From Myxococcus vastator (GTDB lineage Bacteria > Myxococcota > Myxococcia > Myxococcales > Myxococcaceae), in assembly GCF_010894475.1 (NCBI RefSeq), contig NZ_JAAIYB010000001.1, forward strand, positions 1 through 63,048: a DNA stretch of 63,048 nucleotides, read 5' to 3'. Made by a program: the position numbers and the translations under genes. Below, piece after piece: positions 61,302 to 63,048 of this stretch (positions are counted from its first letter, which is position 1; each line of letters begins with the position of its first letter). Under the pieces are notes generated by a model. The model made no database searches, was not told where the DNA came from, and saw only the letters and a program-made list of their open reading frames with translations.

Positions 61302-62294
61302 ATGGCGCCTCGCATTGGAACGCTCTGGGACTCCGTCGGAAACACCCCGCTGCTGCGCATCGGCTCGCTGAGCCGGCGGACGGGGTGTGAAATCCTCGCG
61401 AAGGCCGAGTTCATGAACCCCGGCGGCAGCATCAAGGACCGCGCCGCGAAGGGGATGATTCAGCGCGCGGAGTCGCAGGGCCTGCTGAAGCCGGGCGGCG
61501 CCATCTTCGAGGGCACCGCGGGCAACACCGGCATCGGCCTGGGGCTGCTCGGCCGCGAGCGCGGCTACCGCGTGGTCGTCACCATGCCGGACAACCAGGC
61601 CCGCGAGAAGTACGAGCTGCTGGAGGCCATGGGCGTGGAGGTCCACAAGGTCCCCGCCGTGCCCTTCGCCAATCCCAACCACTTCTTCCACCAGGCCCGC
61701 GTGCTGGCGGAGGCGCAGGGCGGCTTCTGGGCGAACCAGTTCGAGAACCCGGCCAACGGCGACTTCCACTACGAGACGACGGGCCCCGAAATCTGGGAGC
61801 AGTGCGAGGGCCGCGTGGACGTGCTGGTGGCGTCCGTGGGCAGCGGGGGAACCCTGGGCGGCGTCAGCCGTTACCTGAAGGAGAAGAACCCCTCCGTGCG
61901 CGTGGTGCTGGTGGATCCGCCGGGCTCGGGCCTCTTCACCTTCGTGCGCGAAGGGCGCATGGAGGGGCCCGGCTCCTCCATCACCGAGGGCATTGGCATC
62001 ATGCGCCTCACGGAGAACTTCCGCCGGGCCCGCGTGGACGAGGCCATGCGCCTGGGCGACCAGGAGATGGTGGAGATGCTCTACCACCTGGCCCGCGAGG
62101 ACGCGCTGGTGGTGGGCACGTCGGCGGCCCTCAACGTGCGCGCCGCGTGGGAGCTGGCGCGCCGTCACCGGGGGGAGGGGCTGCGCATTGTCACCTTCCT
62201 GTGCGACCACGGCAGCCGCTATGCGTCAAAGGTGTTCAACCCGGCGTTCCTCGCGTCCAGGCAGCTGGAGGTGAGGCCGCTTCCGGTGGATTGA
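61302..62294 (+). CDS. Cysteine synthase family PLP enzyme
   Basis: A 330-aa fold-type II PLP enzyme. The PLP lysine is in NPGGSIKDRAA, phosphate-binding and substrate loops are EGTAGNTGIGLGL and SVGSGGTLGGV, and the Asn/Ser PLP contacts follow the family pattern. The closest named functions are O-acetylserine sulfhydrylase (CysK) and cystathionine beta-synthase without CBS domains. The EGTAGNTG loop instead of the CysK-typical EPTSGNTG leaves the exact reaction open. It is monocistronic, 50 bases after the efflux operon. Confidence 0.88.
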   Translation: MAPRIGTLWDSVGNTPLLRIGSLSRRTGCEILAKAEFMNPGGSIKDRAAKGMIQRAESQGLLKPGGAIFEGTAGNTGIGLGLLGRERGYRVVVTMPDNQAREKYELLEAMGVEVHKVPAVPFANPNHFFHQARVLAEAQGGFWANQFENPANGDFHYETTGPEIWEQCEGRVDVLVASVGSGGTLGGVSRYLKEKNPSVRVVLVDPPGSGLFTFVREGRMEGPGSSITEGIGIMRLTENFRRARVDEAMRLGDQEMVEMLYHLAREDALVVGTSAALNVRAAWELARRHRGEGLRIVTFLCDHGSRYASKVFNPAFLASRQLEVRPLPVD

Positions 62295-62516
62295 AAGCGC
62301 GGCGTTTCGGGTGGCCGTGCTGCAATTCAACACCCTGGGACTGCAATGACACCCTGGGCTCTGTGACGTCTGGTGTTACAGGGCGAGTCACGCTGTGGCG
62401 TGATTTGTCATTGGCACCAGCGGCGGCGCGCGTGCTGCCCATGAAGGCGTTGAAAGGGGACTCTGGCCTGCGGGGTGCACAGGGCTGCGTTGCAGTGTAC
62501 CCGCGAGGAGTCCCCC

Positions 62517-63048
62517 ATGAAGCAGTCATCCAAGAAGTTTCCAGGCGTGTTGCGCGCCTGGTCTGGCGTCGTCGCCGCATCCCTGCTCGCAGGGTGTGGT
62601 GGCCCGGAGTCCCTCCCTTCGGAGGAGCCGGCCGCCGCGGCGCAGGAGCAGGCGCAGACGGGCGCCGCGCCCATCATCGAGTCGATGGACGCCATCGCGC
62701 TCGACGGCGCGCTGACGGCGAGGACGCGCAGCCTCATCCGCGCGAAGCTCGCGCAGGGCCAGGAGCATCAGCAGGTCCCCGTGGTGTCGGACTCGGGCCA
62801 GGCGCTCGTGCTGAACGACCAGGGCCTCAACGGTGACGAGCAGGCCGGTGACGGCCTGTTCTCCGCCATTGGCGACGTGGACTTCGTCACGCACCGGGCC
62901 ACGCAGGACCGCATTCGCGACTTCCAGGCCCGCAATCCCCAGACGCCGCTGACGTTCGCGACCTTCGACAACCGCGTCCGCGTCTCCGAGCGCCCCCTCA
63001 CGGCGCTGTCGCCCGACGTCTTCCGGCCGGGGGTCCCCATCCCCATCC
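62517..63048 (+). CDS. Lipoprotein, N-terminal part (runs off the window)
   Basis: The frame stays open to the window end, with ~177 residues visible. AGGAG lies seven bases before the ATG. Residues 1-27 form a lipoprotein signal (WSGVVAASLLAGCGG) with the lipidated Cys at 27. An Ala/Gln/Glu-rich linker follows, then a folded part with VLNDQGLNGDEQAGDGLFSA. This acidic NGDxxAGDGxxSA motif is common in large myxobacterial secreted lipoproteins, where I would expect Ca-binding or Ig-like repeats. The rest of the gene is unseen. The 222-base gap upstream shows no gene; a short near-repeat (ACACCCTGGG/CACCCTGGG) is present. Confidence 0.75.
   Translation, partial: MKQSSKKFPGVLRAWSGVVAASLLAGCGGPESLPSEEPAAAAQEQAQTGAAPIIESMDAIALDGALTARTRSLIRAKLAQGQEHQQVPVVSDSGQALVLNDQGLNGDEQAGDGLFSAIGDVDFVTHRATQDRIRDFQARNPQTPLTFATFDNRVRVSERPLTALSPDVFRPGVPIPI

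Noticed and set aside
62410-62440. TTGGCACC sequence before the last lipoprotein gene, considered as a -24 box
   Set aside because: No GC dinucleotide with TTGC character occurs at the required distance.

Overview
This is a GC-rich (roughly 70%), densely packed chromosomal segment with Myxococcus-type features: very long non-coding shadow frames, many GTG/TTG starts, ATGA stop-start overlaps, sigma-54 enhancer-binding regulators, many TPR proteins and lipoproteins, and lysine/alanine-rich histone H1-like tails. I infer a myxobacterium (Myxococcus/Corallococcus group). I see no rRNA, tRNA, CRISPR array, insertion sequence or prophage. The window reads as core chromosome with some lineage-specific genes.

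Layout. (1) Bases 1-4339: end of a histidine operon (hisC end, hisH, hisA, hisB, hisF, hisN, hisIE), every junction overlapping by 1-4 bases. (2) 4607-6213: two convergent genes of unknown function. (3) 6294-12835: a lipoyl-enzyme block: E3 (lpdA), lipoyl synthase (lipA), an E2 acyltransferase, a protein with a ClpX-like zinc finger and a P-loop, and a LipB-Nudix fusion. (4) 12825-15732 (minus strand): a metallo-beta-lactamase-fold hydrolase, ribA and moeA. (5) 15928-21312: a chimeric protein with an H1-like tail, RNase R with a very long basic tail, and a small membrane protein. (6) 21445-25691 (minus strand): glutathione-dependent formaldehyde detoxification (adhC, fghA), a TPR lipoprotein and a membrane-anchored metallophosphoesterase. 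(7) 25803-30253: a secreted beta protein, a DUF4105/Lnb-like membrane protein, a RegB/RegA-like two-component pair, and a DJ-1/PfpI protein.

(8) 30398-38293: a four-gene tripartite ABC efflux operon (TolC-like, ATPase, adaptor, permease), divergent from a histidine kinase and an NtrC-type regulator. The 412-base gap between them holds a good minus-strand sigma-54 promoter and three copies of a TGCGG-N3-CCGCA palindrome, so the regulator probably controls the divergent operon. (9) 38357-46659: a phospholipase A2-like protein, TPR proteins, MutS2, a membrane class III adenylate cyclase, a NamZ-type muramidase, a degenerate phosphoesterase and NadD. (10) 46672-54506: a large lipoprotein (gluzincin-like domain, beta-propeller, outer-membrane barrel), an unrecognised 441-aa protein, a DUF2520-type Rossmann protein and a ClpA/ClpC-like unfoldase. 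(11) 54727-61251: a second tripartite ABC efflux operon, starting with a YIP1 membrane protein and carrying two permeases, with a 14-bp palindrome upstream. (12) 61302-63048: a cysteine synthase and the start of a secreted lipoprotein that runs off the window.

The best candidates for undescribed biology are the sigma-54-controlled efflux circuit, the lipoyl block with its two unusual proteins, the H1-tail / duplicated beta-domain / chagasin-like protein next to the tailed RNase R, and the protease-propeller-barrel lipoprotein. These are architectural inferences from reading the sequence; no database search was run.
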